Source of the DNA: Chitinophagaceae bacterium
GTDB lineage: Bacteria > Bacteroidota > Bacteroidia > Chitinophagales > Chitinophagaceae
Direction: 5' to 3'
Assembly: GCA_016720745.1 (NCBI GenBank)
Contig: JADKKA010000001.1
Location: 248,001 to 312,000, forward strand
Length of the DNA: 64,000 bases
A program made the position numbers and the translations under genes. Positions 62,245 to 64,000 of this stretch are shown here, piece by piece (within the stretch, counting starts at the first letter, position 1; each line of letters begins with the position of its first letter). The notes under the pieces are model-generated. The model did no database searches. It saw only the letters and a program-made list of their open reading frames with translations, and was not told the origin of the DNA.

Positions 62245-64000
62245 ATGAAGGCATTTTTGCTGCTATTCTTTCTGGTTCTGGCCTCCCGGGATGCATGGAG
62301 TCAGAAAATTAAAGAAATCAAAGCTAAAACTACCGGTGCAGGCATTAGCCCTCCTACCGGAAAAACCAATATAAACAATTCCAAACCCTCCGTCATCATA
62401 AAAAATAAAGACAGTGACGGAGATGGCATCATCGATGATCAGGATATATGCCCATTTAAAAAAGGGCCAATGACCAATAATGGCTGCCCACTTACTCCCG
62501 CCACAGGTGAATCGGGATCTGAGCTTTACAAAAAAGCCCTCGAAGCATACAAAAACAATTCATACACCGAGGCTGTCGAATTCCTGGAAAGAGCCACTGC
62601 ACTCAAAAATGGAAGTGCCGCATGTTTATTAGGGAAAATTTATTTTGAAGGTGATGCCCTCCCCCCCAATATGGAAAAAGCTTTTGCCTATTTTGATACT
62701 GCTGCAGCATATGGCAATGATATGGCCATGTATAACCTGGGAATTATGTACAAAAATGGATATGGCGTGTCTCTGGACTACAACAAATCCATGGAATTTC
62801 TGTACAAGGCTGCAGATAAGGAAAACGACGAAAGCATGCTGGAACTTGGAGATATTTTCTTTACCGGGGAGATGGTGCCAAAAAATAATTCTAAAGCGAT
62901 TGAATGGTACGAAAAAGCCGCCAGCCAGGAAAATATAAATGCTTACGTAAAACTTGGTACTATACACTTCACTGGCGATATAGTGGCAAAGAATCCGGAT
63001 AAAGCCATTGATTGGTTCAAAAAAGCCGCCGAAAAAGGGGACATGTACAGCATGCGGATGCTTGGAGTTTGCTACGAATCAAAGAAATTCCTCGGTGAAG
63101 CTTATGGTTGGTATAGAAAAGCAGCCGACAAAAGTGAATTATTTTCAATAGCCAAAATTGTCAATGCATTCAAAACCGGTGCAGGAAATATCAGTCAGGA
63201 CCTATCACAATATGAGGACTGGTATAATAAAGCAGTTGAGTTAGCAGCAAACGAAGCCGAAGAGGCCGACGCTGAAACCTTGCTGGAAATTGGCAAAATG
63301 CTTTCATTGCATTTACCTCCAGACAAAATAAAAGCATTTGGCTATTTTAAACGTTCCTCCGATGCGGGTCAACCGCAATCTTATGCAATTACTGCCAACC
63401 TTGCAATGGAAGGTTTTGGCGATAACTATAATGATGCCATTTATTACTTTACAAAGGCAGCAGAGTTAAACGACGATGCTGATGCCATGAATAAGCTGGG
63501 TACCATTTATTTCGGGGAGTTGGTGCCGTCAAAAAAAGATACCAAACTAGCCGTACGGTGGCTCACCGCAGCAGCTCTCAAAGGCCAGGCAGATGCCTCC
63601 AATTATCTGGGCAGACTTTACCTGACTGGAAACGGTGTGGAGATAAACTTCAAAAAAGCTTTTGATCTTTTCGCTGTTGCTGCCACCAAAAAACACCCTG
63701 CTGGTCAATGGAATCTGGGCCGTTGTTACCAACAGGGTTGGGGTACCGCTAAAGATCTGCAAAAAGCTTTGGAGCTCTTTCTCGAATCAGCTAATGCAGA
63801 TTATCCTGGTGCACATTTATCTGCTGCGAGAATGTATTATGCGGGTGAAGGCACTGAAAAAAATTTCCAAAAAGCCTTCGATTACCTGCAAAAAGCATCA
63901 CAACATGGTGTGGCAGAAGCCATGACAATGATTGGAGAGATGTATGAAAATGGAAATGGCTTTTCGAAAAGCAATGTAAAAGCAGCAGAATGGTACCAGA
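62245..64000 (+). CDS. Exported Sel1-repeat protein with TSP3-like calcium motif (runs past window end)
   Basis: An open frame from ATG at 62245 to the end of the window (585 residues, 3' end missing). A signal peptide (FLLLFFLVLASRDAWS) is followed by a thrombospondin-3-type Asp-rich motif (NKDSDGDGIIDDQDICPFKK), as in outer-membrane TSP3 proteins. From about residue 90 the protein is made of Sel1/TPR-like repeats of ~36 residues, for example MYNLGIMYKNGYGVSLDYNK and AVRWLTAAALKGQADASNYL, at least thirteen. Such proteins act as scaffolds for protein complexes. Only six bases separate it from the upstream membrane protein gene, so it probably belongs to the same operon. Confidence 0.9.
   Translation, partial: MKAFLLLFFLVLASRDAWSQKIKEIKAKTTGAGISPPTGKTNINNSKPSVIIKNKDSDGDGIIDDQDICPFKKGPMTNNGCPLTPATGESGSELYKKALEAYKNNSYTEAVEFLERATALKNGSAACLLGKIYFEGDALPPNMEKAFAYFDTAAAYGNDMAMYNLGIMYKNGYGVSLDYNKSMEFLYKAADKENDESMLELGDIFFTGEMVPKNNSKAIEWYEKAASQENINAYVKLGTIHFTGDIVAKNPDKAIDWFKKAAEKGDMYSMRMLGVCYESKKFLGEAYGWYRKAADKSELFSIAKIVNAFKTGAGNISQDLSQYEDWYNKAVELAANEAEEADAETLLEIGKMLSLHLPPDKIKAFGYFKRSSDAGQPQSYAITANLAMEGFGDNYNDAIYYFTKAAELNDDADAMNKLGTIYFGELVPSKKDTKLAVRWLTAAALKGQADASNYLGRLYLTGNGVEINFKKAFDLFAVAATKKHPAGQWNLGRCYQQGWGTAKDLQKALELFLESANADYPGAHLSAARMYYAGEGTEKNFQKAFDYLQKASQHGVAEAMTMIGEMYENGNGFSKSNVKAAEWYQ

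Overview
The window comes from a Bacteroidota chromosome, most likely a member of the Chitinophagaceae or a close relative. This rests on a UpxY/RfaH-type antiterminator ahead of a capsule operon, Wzc/Wza export proteins, fused IcmF mutase, a hybrid-type sensor with a periplasmic beta-propeller, TAnnTTTG-like -7 boxes with few Shine-Dalgarno sequences, and abundant short palindromic repeats. The genus call is inference only.

Layout. 0-7.8 kb (minus strand): a capsule/exopolysaccharide operon reading acetyltransferase, UpxY antiterminator, Wza, Wzc, sugar epimerase, dTDP-glucose dehydratase, acyltransferase remnant. 7.8-8.4 kb: non-coding repeats. 8.4-9.6 kb: an HGSNAT/DUF5009-like membrane protein. 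9.7-16.7 kb (minus strand): an RNA-repair island made of an array of at least eight tRNA or tRNA-like genes, two degenerate tRNA-like elements, an RNase H-fold protein (DUF458/YkuK), an AAA ATPase, a slipin, the RNA ligase RtcB, and several overlooked small ORFs with terminators. 16.7-25.2 kb: radical SAM protein, 2H phosphoesterase, a DNA-damage operon (UmuD with lost catalytic residues, DUF559 nuclease, UmuC, hypothetical, SRAP), DUF72, sulfatase. 25.2-28.2 kb: aldehyde dehydrogenase, DUF779 and a divergent AraC regulator. 28.2-37.1 kb: two peptidoglycan amidases, DEAD-box helicase, IcmF, and the AmgK-like kinase/RapZ-C fusion with MurU, which together suggest cell-wall recycling. 37.2-45.0 kb: M1 peptidase, phosphoesterase, RidA, TsaB, persulfide dioxygenase/rhodanese, 2OG oxygenase. 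45.1-52.8 kb: caspase-like C11 peptidase divergent from a large sensor kinase, with a response regulator, a stand-alone DHp-like protein, a mini LuxR protein and a lipoprotein. 53-64 kb (plus strand, running off the end): a tight operon of Ser/Thr kinase-FGE fusion, PP2C phosphatase, two long repetitive coiled-coil proteins, an FHA protein, a membrane protein resembling a dynamin without its P-loop, and a Sel1-repeat protein.

Two regions look most like under-described systems. The first is the RtcB/slipin/AAA/RNase H-fold island with its unusual tRNA array, which would fit a back-up and repair response to tRNA-cleaving toxins. The second is the kinase/phosphatase/FHA/coiled-coil/dynamin-like operon, which would fit a phosphorylation-controlled envelope assembly.

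Caveat: five otherwise intact genes each carry a single-base frameshift, four of them in or beside a homopolymer run. Sequencing or assembly error is the likeliest cause, so these are annotated as full-length genes with a frameshift.
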